DNA from: Chromera velia
Taxonomy: Eukaryota > Sar > Chromeraceae
Direction: 5' to 3'
Length of the DNA: 42,500 bases
Assembly (NCBI GenBank): GCA_018398765.1
Contig: JAHBMJ010004788.1
Coordinates: 5,001 to 47,500 of the forward strand
Below are positions 34,924 to 42,500 of the stretch, piece by piece. The notes under the pieces are model-generated. The model had not been told where the DNA came from and did no database searches. It saw only the letters and a program-made list of their open reading frames with translations. How positions within the stretch are numbered: position 1 is the stretch's first letter; each line of letters starts with the position of its first letter. The position numbers and the translations under genes are program-made.

Positions 34924-35408
34924 GAGAGGAAGGAAGTCAGACAGATAGGAAGAAAACAGGAAGAAATGACGAAAGGGAAGAGGGACGAAGGGAGGGAGGG
35001 AGGGAGGGAAGGAAGGAAGGAAGGAAGGAAGTCAGGAAGAAGTGAACGGATGTTCGAAGGCAGCAAGAAGAGAGTGAGAGAAGAGAGGCTTGCTGGGAGG
35101 TCGTCTTGAAATGCTTCTACAAGGAAGGACCAAACAGATACTTTCTGTATCAAAAAAAGGGTAAAGAACAAGGAAGATGGCACTGTTGCTCGTGCATATC
35201 CATGCCATATGTCAGGGGAACATGAATCCCAAAGAACTCTAATTTACACATTTTTGCCTGCAGGTACCGTGCTCATTTCATCAAAAAGGAGGAAGAGGAG
35301 GAGGAGGCCCGAAGAAAGCAGACAGAGCAGGAAGAGAAACAGCGGCAACGTCTTGAGACGCTTGCTCAGCTCAAAAAGGACAACGAAAAGGCAACTGAGG
35401 AAGAGTAA
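30943..35408 (+). CDS. Conserved-looking 337-residue protein of unknown function, 11 exons
   Basis: Exons 30943-31055, 31390-31427, 31845-31873, 32127-32193, 32487-32612, 32833-33112, 33659-33726, 33918-33952, 34492-34544, 34748-34807 and 35264-35408 (TAA) join without a single frame break, which is strong support. The start is the first ATG of the frame (30943). The N-terminal third is compact and looks folded (DYVTGRYRVVN, then GRAIPRFYC, then a basic KGDRRIKIPKP segment and EKYLGFSQCPRPRIAYGP). The rest is a charged helix, probably a coiled coil, ending in a Glu/Lys/Gln-rich tail. No signal peptide or membrane helix is seen. I do not recognise the family. Charged helical proteins of this size occur among mitoribosomal, ATP-synthase and cytoskeletal subunits, but nothing here chooses between them. 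Several exons are only 29-68 bases long. Confidence 0.83.
34862..35042 (+). repeat. Long polypurine tract: GGGA, (GA)n, GGAA repeats
   Basis: Nearly uninterrupted purines on the + strand inside the intron 34808-35263, with (GA)n at about 34888-34920 and GGGA/GGAA tetranucleotides at about 34990-35030. Frames through it encode only Arg/Glu/Gly runs and are not exons. Confidence 0.9.
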
Positions 35409-35624
35409 TCAATTAATGTTGTGCCACTGATATAGGCGCCCAGGAAATGTTGAAATCAAATCTGTAATGAAAATAATCAGTGTATCAATCACTGATTGGC
35501 CCGGAACACTTACGTCATTCCTAGCGTCATTCAATCTATAAAATGAGTGTAATAGAATATATTCAAATACTTGTACAAACATAATGACTTAGATAAACAC
35601 TAATAATTCTTATATATGTTTTTG

Positions 35625-35729
35625 TTTGATTGATTGATTGATTCAATTTGATTGATTGATTGATTGATTGATTGATCTAGTAATTGATTGATTGATCGAT
35701 CTAGTACTAAGACTAGTAATTGATTGATT
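35625..35729 (+). repeat. (TTGA)n tetranucleotide array
   Basis: Repeated TTGA/TGAT units with short interruptions (GATCTAG). An array of the complementary CAAT unit lies at 35994-36023, so the two form an inverted pair about 265 bases apart. The same unit appears again just after the stop codon at 41373 (41374-41397). Confidence 0.9.
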
Positions 35730-35993
35730 TATGTTTTTAATATTGTTTTCTAGATTGTTTTTAAAACTATATTCATAGATATCAACTGAGTACTTACTCA
35801 TAGGAACAACTTTGAAGTCATGCATATATATGGGCTATATAATAATATGGTCGTATACATTTAAATCATATTATATAATCAGTATTTTTTGAATATATGT
35901 CTTCATGAAATTAACTGGTGAAATCTTAAATTAAGTGAAATCAAGTTTTAGTAAGTTTAAAAGAAAATGAATTTAAATAAAAATTATATGTAG

Positions 35994-36023
35994 AAACAAT
36001 CAATCAATCAATCAATCAATCAA
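35994..36023 (+). repeat. (CAAT)n array, inverted partner of the TTGA array
   Basis: Perfect CAAT tetranucleotides, reverse-complementary to the array at 35625-35729. Confidence 0.9.
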
Positions 36024-36201
36024 CTAATAAAGTCGTGTCATCAATTACTACTAACTTTTTGAATCTTATTGCTATTTTGACTAATAATTAAAATAATAGA
36101 GTTTTTAAAGCCGCAGAAATGCAGTATACTAAAGATCCCAGACTAGTTGTAACAAGTTTATCTAGAAAGTTATACAAACTGATTATAAACTATTTTATCA
36201 T

Positions 36202-39021
36202 TCAAAAACCTACTGCTGGCAATTTTGGAGGTTTTCCAATATATCGATTTCCCTTCCGACAGTTTTCCTCTACCCACATCGGCTGAAGATTGGAGTAGTG
36301 GAGACGGGAAATAACTGTCTCTACATTTGGTCTTTGACCGTCTACCCCCCGATACATAATAGGCACAATATGGTCAACGTGCCACAAACTCCCGTAATTC
36401 TCCCACGACATTCCGGGGTTGCCGTGGAAGTCGTCCTTCTCGAGGTGGGCTTTGAGTTCGGGGAACGAACAACCGAGGTACTCGTGGGAACGTTTACGGG
36501 GGGGCAGGGAACGGTTCCCTGATTTACTCGCTCCCAACCGCTTAGTCACAGCGACTCGTGTAACTTGGGCTATTCGGACGACGGAATCGTTTTTGTAGCG
36601 AAACCGTTGTGCATCATTTTGTCTTTGCCTCAACGCTGCAAAAGCGGGATTATCTTTCTGACATTCTTTACACCTCCTCCTTCGTCTTCCATGTTCACAT
36701 ATTGCGGTTCCGTGACACTCTCGACAGTCGCGGCGCTGGCGGCCGTGCTCGCAAATTCCGCTCCCTCTGCATTCTACACAGATAGAACGCCTTCGTCCAT
36801 GAACACAGATCTGGGACCCCCCGCACTCTTTGCACATCCTCCGAATACGGTCATGCTCACAAACCCCCCGTCCTCTGCATTCTTTGCAGTCGTACTGTCT
36901 CCTGCCGTGCGGACATCGACGTGTCTGCATAGCAGGGTTCAACTGAAGGCCCGTCTCATCTGCGGTACCAAGTTTCTTCTGAGGCTTTTCTCTGTTTTCG
37001 CTCTTGAGGGGAGGAGGGTGGCAGAGAACAGACAGAGACCTGATTTCTGTGGAATGAATCCGTCGTTTAGGGACCCCCCCTGAGTCACCTCTGAGCTGTT
37101 GACAAACTCCGTCTGCCGTAGGCTGCATCTGAGCATTGACAGGGGAAAACCCACTCGCTAGAGTCACAAAAGGGCGACAACGGGAGTACGGAGACCGTAC
37201 GCCCCTGATCATAGACGGAGGGGTGGACGACAGTGGCATGCCTAGATGAGTGGGGGAAGGAAGCGGTGGTGGTTTTCCCACAAACCTGTTTCCCTTCCGA
37301 AGATTTTCCCCTACCCACATCGGCCACATGTTTGAAAAGTGGAGACGGGCAAGTTGTGTCTCTGCGCCTGGTTTCTGCCCGTTTGCCCCCCGATACATAA
37401 TGGGCACAATATGATCAACGTGCCACAGACTTCCATAATTCTCCCACGACATTCGGGGGTTGCCATGGAAGTTGTCCTTCTCGAGGTGGGCTTTGAGTTC
37501 GGGGAACGAACAACCGAGGTACTCGTGGGAACGTTTTTTTTCGGATAGAGGCTTTCCTTCACGAAGCGCGCTGAGGCATCTCCAGACAGCGCTTCTGACT
37601 GTTTGCGCTAATCGAAAAACATGTTCTTTTCGCCGTTCTTGCCTTGCAAGAAAAACGGGATTGTCCCTCTGACATATTGCGCAATTGTATCTCATTCTCC
37701 CGTGTTCGCAGAAACTCCCACCCCCGCATTCCCTACACTTCGAGCGTGATCGACCGTGTGGGCAAATTCCGGCACCCCTGCATTCTCTGCATTGACTGCG
37801 CTGACGTCCGTGCTCACAGACGGCACTCCCACCGCATTCGACGCAGGAATATTTGATGCGACCGTGAATGCAAATGGAGCTTCCTCCACACGGCTTACAT
37901 TGATCTCGTCTTCGATTGTGCTTACAGATCGCTGAACCGCCACACACTTTACAATGTGTGCGCTGACGTCCGTGCTCACAGATGGCTGTTCCTCCGCACT
38001 CCTTGCAAACAACACGGCGGCGTCCGTGCTCACAAATTCCCTTCCCACCGCATTCTTTGCACTGGGCACGTTGACGTCCGTGCTCACAAATACCTTTGCC
38101 TCCGCACTCCTTGCAGAGATACTTGTACCTGCCGTGTGGGCACAGGCGTCTTCCTCGGCTGTCAACTTTTCTGGCATCGAAAGGGGAGCAAGAGAATTGC
38201 TTCTGTGTGGGCACCAGAGAATCCAGACAAACATTTTCGCCCTCATTCTCTCCGTGTCTTTCGGAAGCTGATGGCCCAGCTCTTGCCGGCGAGACGGACG
38301 CAGAAAAATTGGACATTCTGTCGCATGCAGAGCTTCCCTGATCTACCCCCACTTCGTTTGACTGAACTGCTGCCACGCCTTCACTGCAAACAGACTTGGG
38401 AGCAGCAGCACATAAGCCCTGCCGATCCTGATGGATCGCGTAGACGGGTCGCACAGCCGGTCGATGGGGGGATCTTGCTTCAAGAGATAATCTGGCGCAC
38501 AAACCAGACAGTCGAGTCAGACATCTATCTGATGGGGGGAGGGGGACAGGGTGACGCTGCTGCTCTGAATTCTTTTCGGTGCTTGACGGACGAGAGCCTC
38601 CTGCTTGAAGATGTTGCGCCTGCCCGGAAAGGTTGCTTCTCCAACTGCTCGTTTCAAAACGATGACACGCACCGTTTTTGAAAACTCCACCTACCCCCCT
38701 GTGCTGGAAGAGCACCAACCTCCCACGTCTGTCTGCTGGTTGACTGTCTTGTTTGTTCGAGGAGAGAGTAGAAGGTCTGCATAAGAGACTGGACAGAGGG
38801 CGAAGGTGACGGCCTGGGGTGCGACAAGAGAATGTCGCTGCGATGCGTTTCATCTTGGAGGGTGACAGATATAGAGCTGATGGAGAGATTTCAGGAACTT
38901 TTAAAGCTCCAGCTGATCTAAGTGTGGTCAAACTGAATGCAACACGTGGTCCTCCAGAGTGCTGAAAAATTGGGGGTGGAAATAACAAGCAGCAGCAAGC
39001 AGGGCACTCACAGTCAGGCAT
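36202..39021 (-). CDS. Protein with two [zinc-knuckle array + HNH nuclease] modules, intronless
   Basis: A 939-residue protein in one exon. Residues 1-290 are variable and Ser/Arg-rich. The second in-frame ATG (residue 57, base 38853) starts a basic stretch that could be the true N-terminus or an organelle signal. Residues 293-450 hold nine 18-residue repeats (C-x-H-x6-C-x2-C); about 465-585 a domain ending in HVDHIVP...HFSN...EN-x4-GNR; 702-788 five more repeats; 815-932 a second copy of the same domain. The DHI-P / N / N pattern matches HNH (His-Me finger) nucleases, which cut DNA with one metal ion. Likely role: nucleic-acid binding by the knuckles and cleavage by HNH. Target and biology are unknown; a mobile-element or virus-derived origin is possible. 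Its lack of introns and its neighbouring AT-rich island set it apart from the spliced genes. Confidence 0.88.
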   Translation of the reverse strand: MPDCECPACCCLLFPPPIFQHSGGPRVAFSLTTLRSAGALKVPEISPSALYLSPSKMKRIAATFSCRTPGRHLRPLSSLLCRPSTLSSNKQDSQPADRRGRLVLFQHRGVGGVFKNGACHRFETSSWRSNLSGQAQHLQAGGSRPSSTEKNSEQQRHPVPLPPSDRCLTRLSGLCARLSLEARSPHRPAVRPVYAIHQDRQGLCAAAPKSVCSEGVAAVQSNEVGVDQGSSACDRMSNFSASVSPARAGPSASERHGENEGENVCLDSLVPTQKQFSCSPFDARKVDSRGRRLCPHGRYKYLCKECGGKGICEHGRQRAQCKECGGKGICEHGRRRVVCKECGGTAICEHGRQRTHCKVCGGSAICKHNRRRDQCKPCGGSSICIHGRIKYSCVECGGSAVCEHGRQRSQCRECRGAGICPHGRSRSKCRECGGGSFCEHGRMRYNCAICQRDNPVFLARQERRKEHVFRLAQTVRSAVWRCLSALREGKPLSEKKRSHEYLGCSFPELKAHLEKDNFHGNPRMSWENYGSLWHVDHIVPIMYRGANGQKPGAETQLARLHFSNMWPMWVGENLRKGNRFVGKPPPLPSPTHLGMPLSSTPPSMIRGVRSPYSRCRPFVTLASGFSPVNAQMQPTADGVCQQLRGDSGGVPKRRIHSTEIRSLSVLCHPPPLKSENREKPQKKLGTADETGLQLNPAMQTRRCPHGRRQYDCKECRGRGVCEHDRIRRMCKECGGSQICVHGRRRSICVECRGSGICEHGRQRRDCRECHGTAICEHGRRRRRCKECQKDNPAFAALRQRQNDAQRFRYKNDSVVRIAQVTRVAVTKRLGASKSGNRSLPPRKRSHEYLGCSFPELKAHLEKDDFHGNPGMSWENYGSLWHVDHIVPIMYRGVDGQRPNVETVISRLHYSNLQPMWVEENCRKGNRYIGKPPKLPAVGF
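36226..36579 (-). other. HNH nuclease domain 2
   Basis: Residues about 815-932. The 47 residues from SHEYLGC to IMYRG differ from domain 1 at only two positions, while the flanks differ far more. His881, Asp883, His884, Asn911, Asn920 and Asn925 fill the HNH pattern. Confidence 0.82.
36658..36918 (-). repeat. Zinc-knuckle array 2: five 18-residue repeats
   Basis: Residues 702-788, same unit as array 1. Positions 9-10 read YD, RM, SI, RD, RR. All C-x-H and C-x2-C ligands are kept. Confidence 0.93.
37267..37627 (-). other. HNH nuclease domain 1
   Basis: Residues about 465-585. His534 and Asp536-His537 in the H-V-D-H-I-V-P core, Asn564 in H-F-S-N, Asn573 and Asn578 in EN...GN. All key HNH positions are filled, so it could be active. 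Confidence 0.82.
37672..38145 (-). repeat. Zinc-knuckle array 1: nine 18-residue repeats
   Basis: Residues 293-450. Consensus: I-C-E-H-G-R-x-R-x-x-C-K-E-C-G-G-x-x. The Cys/His ligands are kept in all nine. Positions 9-10 of the units read YL, AQ, VV, TH, DQ, YS, SQ, SK, YN in order. Each unit is 54 bases. Confidence 0.93.
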
Positions 39022-39645
39022 GCAACTGTGGGCATTGTGCCGGACTGTACATCACTCGATAGAAGCCTAGCACCAGCACCAAGCTAGCTTGTGCTGTGGG
39101 GACGACGATCGTGTTGCAAACAACACTTTATACCCGAACGGGTTCAATTATCGTATTTGATACCATACAGGCAACATGCAACACCCAAAAAGAAACAACA
39201 CATGCATGCAACATGCATGCAGCATGCAATCGATAATGCGCGGCCGCGCGCGCAGTGCAACATCATTTCATGCATGGTGCAACCTGCTGCACGTACGCAT
39301 GCACTAACTCCTCAAAAATATGGATGTATATATATACATATATACGAATTAAGTATATAAGTATATACGTCTGTGTATGTCGATCCAATTTATGTTCGAT
39401 CCCATTTGTTCGCAATCTTGAGACCGACCCCTTCACATTCGGACTGGAAAAAGTTCTCGAATCGACTGGTCTGCTGCACTCTCGGTGAGGGAGAGGAACC
39501 GACTCTGCACCAAACAACACTGCTGCTGAACAACACCTTGTTGTTGATCAGCAAGAAATTGACAAAGAGAGGTGATTTAACGGTCCCCCAACCCCCTTAT
39601 CCCCATAATTCGTGCTATCAGCTTGTTTTTGACACAAACGGAAGC
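39022..39645. promoter_or_regulatory. Divergent promoter region c (HNH gene / Gly-rich gene)
   Basis: Holds two TGCATGCA elements 11 bases apart (39203-39210, 39214-39221), a further GCATGCA at about 39223, a GCGCGGCCGCGCGCGC tract (39238-39253) and a TATATATATA run (39327-39336). A frame open from 39373 begins at a GTG, so 39373-39645 may be 5' UTR. Confidence 0.55.
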
Positions 39646-41373
39646 ATGCAGGTCCCCCGTTCTGCTGAGGAGACCACCAGCAGTACTTGCTGGCAACAGG
39701 AGACACAAACGCACAACCCACACTCTTGTTCAATGAGTCCACCCAACGCAGAGCAAATCCAACCGAAAGAAGGGGGTAGACGACCGTCTGGCTCTCCTTT
39801 CCTGCCGACTTCGTGGGTTCCGATGGAAAATTTGTACGCCAGACAGAAACCGCCACGTGCACCCCCTCCCGCCTCCTTTCAATCCGATATTCTCATGCTC
39901 GATAAAAACAACGCCCCCTTCCGCACGCCCATTCAAGTCAATTCAACTGCCCAGCAGGAAAGGGTCGCAAGAGGGCAGTCAGGCACACCCCTGACTTCCT
40001 TCTTGAGGCAAGAAGTAGGGTCGACAAAACCGCCAACTCGCCGCAAATCCTTCAAAGGAGCATACGAGGCAACGTCTGCCCCAGGGAAGCAACACCCAGG
40101 ATCTGCATATCGAGAGGGAGAGTCCAAAAATGACAGCCACATTCTTGTGCCAGTGCCAGTGCAGGCCCTCGAGAGTTCGTACAACCCTCCTACTGTTTGC
40201 ACTCCGACTCTTCCACTCCCTTCTGCTTCCACCCTGAAAGAAGAAGAATGGGGAAACCCGCTTTCCCTGCAGTCCCCTGCCCATGCGAACTCCCTCAGGT
40301 CCATGTGTTTCGAAGAGCCCTCACTCCTCACAGCCACCACAGGAGAGTCTGTGCAGAAAGGGGAACAGATGAAGGGGGAAGGAGAGTGGGAGGAAGGAGA
40401 GATGAAGTCACCCCTGTCCGACTCGTTTGCCAGCGGTGGTATCACCCCTGTAGGCACTACCACGACAGCAGCAACAACCCTGGGGGGCCCTTTTGGGTGT
40501 TCGTCCTCTTTCGGGAGTCCCTGCAGGGCCGATTTGTCTCAGAATGAGTCTCCCGGCATGGGCTCTGGCTGTCACATCAATTTTCCATTTGGGGGGGGAT
40601 TCTCACCCCCCCCTCTGACTGGTGGACTGGAGGCCGAGTCGGGTGGGGGGTGTCATGTGTCGTCGCATATGTTCGGGGGAGGCATGGGTGTGATGGGACA
40701 GGAAGACAGAGACAGAGGGGGGGACGGGCACTGTGGTTGGGGGGGAAGGTCTGAGGATCCGATGCAGCAGATGGAGGGGGAGCACGAGGGGCCTTTCGGG
40801 TTTGGCTCTTCTTCTTCTACCGGGCAGGGGATGGGGTTCATGAGCGGAGGCTTCTCTGTCTCTGCCCCTGGGGGATCCCGTGTGCCCTCACCTTTCCGGC
40901 ACAGTGACAGAGACGGAGACAGAGAGGGAGGGGTGGAGTCCCATCCGTTCCCTCTGGACCATGGTCGTCTGAGTCAGACTGAGGGGGGGGCATGGGGACA
41001 TGGGTGGGGGGAGGGCGGGTACGATGAAAGAAATCACAGCGTCGACTCTGGCCATGGAAGAACACTGTGTGCATTGCCAGGAGGCAGCACTGTTTCTCCA
41101 TTGCCAGCGGGTGACTGGGGCTCTTCGCTGTGTCCCAATTTTGGCCAAATGAGCAGCACTGTGGGTTTGGGTGCACGCGATTGCGTGGGGGGCAGTATGG
41201 ATCTAGACATGAAGGGAGGAGACGGGATGGGATGTCTGGGTTTGAGTTTTGGGGAGACGGACGACGGCCTGAGTAGAGTCAGGGGAGGGGGGCCGTTGGG
41301 GGGGGGAGACAGGGAAGTGGAAGGGGAAGAAGAACATGGACGGGGGGCCTTTTTGGAGTCGTGCCTCACCTAA
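39646..41373 (+). CDS. Glycine-rich, probably disordered protein, intronless
   Basis: 575 residues from the first in-frame ATG (39646) to TAA; the same frame is open from 39373 without an ATG. The N-terminal half is Pro/Ser/Thr/Gln-rich with short basic motifs. From about residue 280 it becomes dominated by Gly, with GGG, GMG, FGGG and acidic runs, ending GRGAFLESCLT. There are no Cys/His clusters, signal peptide or membrane helix. The composition resembles low-complexity scaffold or RNA-granule proteins, but no family can be named. The long open frame and good coding bias in the 3' half support a real gene. The 5' part is less certain and could hide an intron. Confidence 0.62.
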   Translation: MQVPRSAEETTSSTCWQQETQTHNPHSCSMSPPNAEQIQPKEGGRRPSGSPFLPTSWVPMENLYARQKPPRAPPPASFQSDILMLDKNNAPFRTPIQVNSTAQQERVARGQSGTPLTSFLRQEVGSTKPPTRRKSFKGAYEATSAPGKQHPGSAYREGESKNDSHILVPVPVQALESSYNPPTVCTPTLPLPSASTLKEEEWGNPLSLQSPAHANSLRSMCFEEPSLLTATTGESVQKGEQMKGEGEWEEGEMKSPLSDSFASGGITPVGTTTTAATTLGGPFGCSSSFGSPCRADLSQNESPGMGSGCHINFPFGGGFSPPPLTGGLEAESGGGCHVSSHMFGGGMGVMGQEDRDRGGDGHCGWGGRSEDPMQQMEGEHEGPFGFGSSSSTGQGMGFMSGGFSVSAPGGSRVPSPFRHSDRDGDREGGVESHPFPLDHGRLSQTEGGAWGHGWGEGGYDERNHSVDSGHGRTLCALPGGSTVSPLPAGDWGSSLCPNFGQMSSTVGLGARDCVGGSMDLDMKGGDGMGCLGLSFGETDDGLSRVRGGGPLGGGDREVEGEEEHGRGAFLESCLT

Positions 41374-41662
41374 TTGATCGATCGATTGATTGATTGGAGG
41401 TGCTCCTTTTGTCTGTCTCCTGTCTGTGTGTCTGTCTACCTATTTCCTCATGCATGGTTTGCTGTCTCTTCAGCCTGCCTGTTTGTCGGCAGGGAAGGGG
41501 GGCTTTTTCATCTTGTATCCTATCGGAATCTCTCTCATGCAAGGATCTGGTTGATATAAAGGGAAAGAAATCCTTCACAGTCCTTATACAAGTCAAATGA
41601 AGTTATCGGCCACTTGGCGCCGGTGTCTTCAACTGATTGCAATCCCTGTTTTTTTCTGGCCG

Positions 41663-41696
<34 letters not shown>

Positions 41697-42205
41697 CTCC
41701 CTTTACGCCAGCTCCCTTCTTCCTTAAGAAGGATTCTTTGTTTTGTCTTGCTCATAGTTGATCGACCCCCCAGCCTGCACCCCCACATACCCCGTACACT
41801 TTCTGTCTAGACAGAAACAGATTTGCAATGCTTTGCGTTTGTTTTAAAGGCGATCCGTTTCTTTTCTTTCTTCGTTCGTCGCGGCCCCCTCAATTTGTTT
41901 GGAAACCTCGAGGATACGAGAGGAGCGTGAATCCCGAGGGGGATCGGTTCCTCGTGGTTCACCGGGGTTGATGGCTTTGGGTGAGGCAGCCTCTCTTTCT
42001 TTCTGACGTTCTTTCTCTCACTGTTTCGTACGTCCATTCTTCGTCCATCCTTTCGTGACTTCCTTTGAGTCCATTCATTCCCTTTTACCATCACTCTTTT
42101 GTTTTTGTTTCTATTCCTCTTTGTTTTCTACACCGTGAGGCTGTTTTTTTTTTGTTTGCCGAATTGTCTGTGCTCCTCGGAGAGCTGTCTGTGCTCGGGA
42201 AGGGC
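41374..42205. other. 3' flank of the Gly-rich gene with a (CT)n tract
   Basis: Begins with a GATC/GATT array (41374-41397) and holds a (CT)n run at 41662-41696. It is otherwise pyrimidine-rich on the + strand with no supported exon. Confidence 0.55.
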
Positions 42206-42448
42206 TTAGACTGCTTTTTGGTATTTTCCTTGTGCAATGGTGCATAGGGATCTGCCGAAGTCTCCTTCATTTCCGTTTGATCCGAGGAACCAAGGAGGGC
42301 TCTCGGGAATAATGGAGGGAGGCAGCTTTTTGAAGTCTAGCTTTCGAGTTGAAGTGAATGGGTAAAAGCAAAAAGTCAAGGTGGGTCGAGCGAGCGCGTG
42401 TCGCACAATTTCTTCCACACACGCATCCAGTTTTTGTCTCGACTCCAT
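42206..42448 (-). CDS. Candidate C-terminal exon of a minus-strand gene
   Basis: An 80-residue open frame (ATG 42448, TAA 42206) with balanced composition (KLDACVEEIVRHALARP, then FKKLPPSIIPESPPWFLG). The ATG is directly preceded by GGTGGCAG, a possible but pyrimidine-poor acceptor. No family is recognised. It would make a fourth convergent pair with the Gly-rich gene. It could equally be chance. Confidence 0.3.
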   Translation of the reverse strand: MESRQKLDACVEEIVRHALARPTLTFCFYPFTSTRKLDFKKLPPSIIPESPPWFLGSNGNEGDFGRSLCTIAQGKYQKAV

Positions 42449-42500
42449 CTGCCACCCAGTTAGCCTTTCTTTCTTTTTTTGCTTAATTCGGTCGCTACTG

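Larger units (their letters stand above)
35409..36201. other. AT-rich island 3 in a convergent interval
   Basis: AT-rich sequence between the 3' ends of the unknown 11-exon gene (+) and the zinc-knuckle/HNH gene (-). It has no credible gene. It contains the tetranucleotide arrays listed separately. Confidence 0.8.

Noticed and set aside
37954-38681. Plus-strand open frames across the zinc-knuckle arrays
   Set aside because: Repetitive sequence keeps antisense frames open; only the minus frame keeps the Cys/His ligands.
39373-39645. N-terminal extension of the Gly-rich protein
   Set aside because: The frame is open but begins at GTG with no ATG before 39646, and it overlaps promoter-like sequence.

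Overview
The window is nuclear DNA from a eukaryote. Genes are cut by many short GT...AG introns with (T/C)GCAG acceptors, exon phases join consistently, and low-complexity proteins and microsatellites are frequent. The mix (a sushi-REJ-GPS membrane protein, an organelle-type helical-repeat protein, a bacterial-type RlmH methyltransferase, a zinc-knuckle/HNH protein, and repeated TGCATGCA elements) suggests an alveolate alga, most likely a chromerid such as Chromera velia. That species guess is inference from gene content, not proof.

Layout. (1) 22-19107, + strand: 29 exons of one giant gene whose 5' end lies outside the window. It encodes six sushi/CCP modules, a REJ-like region, a GAIN/GPS autoproteolysis site, one membrane helix, a very large acidic cytoplasmic insert, and four more membrane helices, as in a polycystin-1-like receptor. 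(2) 20959-21390, - strand: a small intronless cupin protein. (3) 22056-27604, + strand: an eight-exon, about 1,121-residue helical protein with a probable organelle presequence. (4) 28798-30057 (possibly 30165), - strand: an RlmH-type rRNA methyltransferase in at least two exons. (5) 30943-35408, + strand: an eleven-exon, 337-residue lysine/glutamate-rich protein I do not recognise. (6) 36202-39021, - strand: an intronless 939-residue protein with two copies of a [zinc-knuckle array + HNH nuclease] module. (7) 39646-41373, + strand: an intronless glycine-rich, probably disordered protein. A weak minus-strand exon candidate lies near the right edge.

The seven well-supported genes alternate strictly in strand. 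All three convergent intervals (19108-20958, 27605-28797, 35409-36201) contain an AT-rich island with no visible gene. All three divergent intervals (21391-22055, 30058-30942, 39022-39645) contain an alternating CG tract, a TGCATGCA element and a TATA-like AT run. The genes show no common pathway. The links between them are structural: shared bidirectional promoters and AT-rich terminator/boundary regions.

The most promising novelty is the zinc-knuckle/HNH protein. Its 14 repeats of 18 residues keep a fixed C-x-H...C-x2-C frame but vary sharply at two or three adjacent positions, which raises the possibility of modular nucleic-acid recognition coupled to a nuclease.
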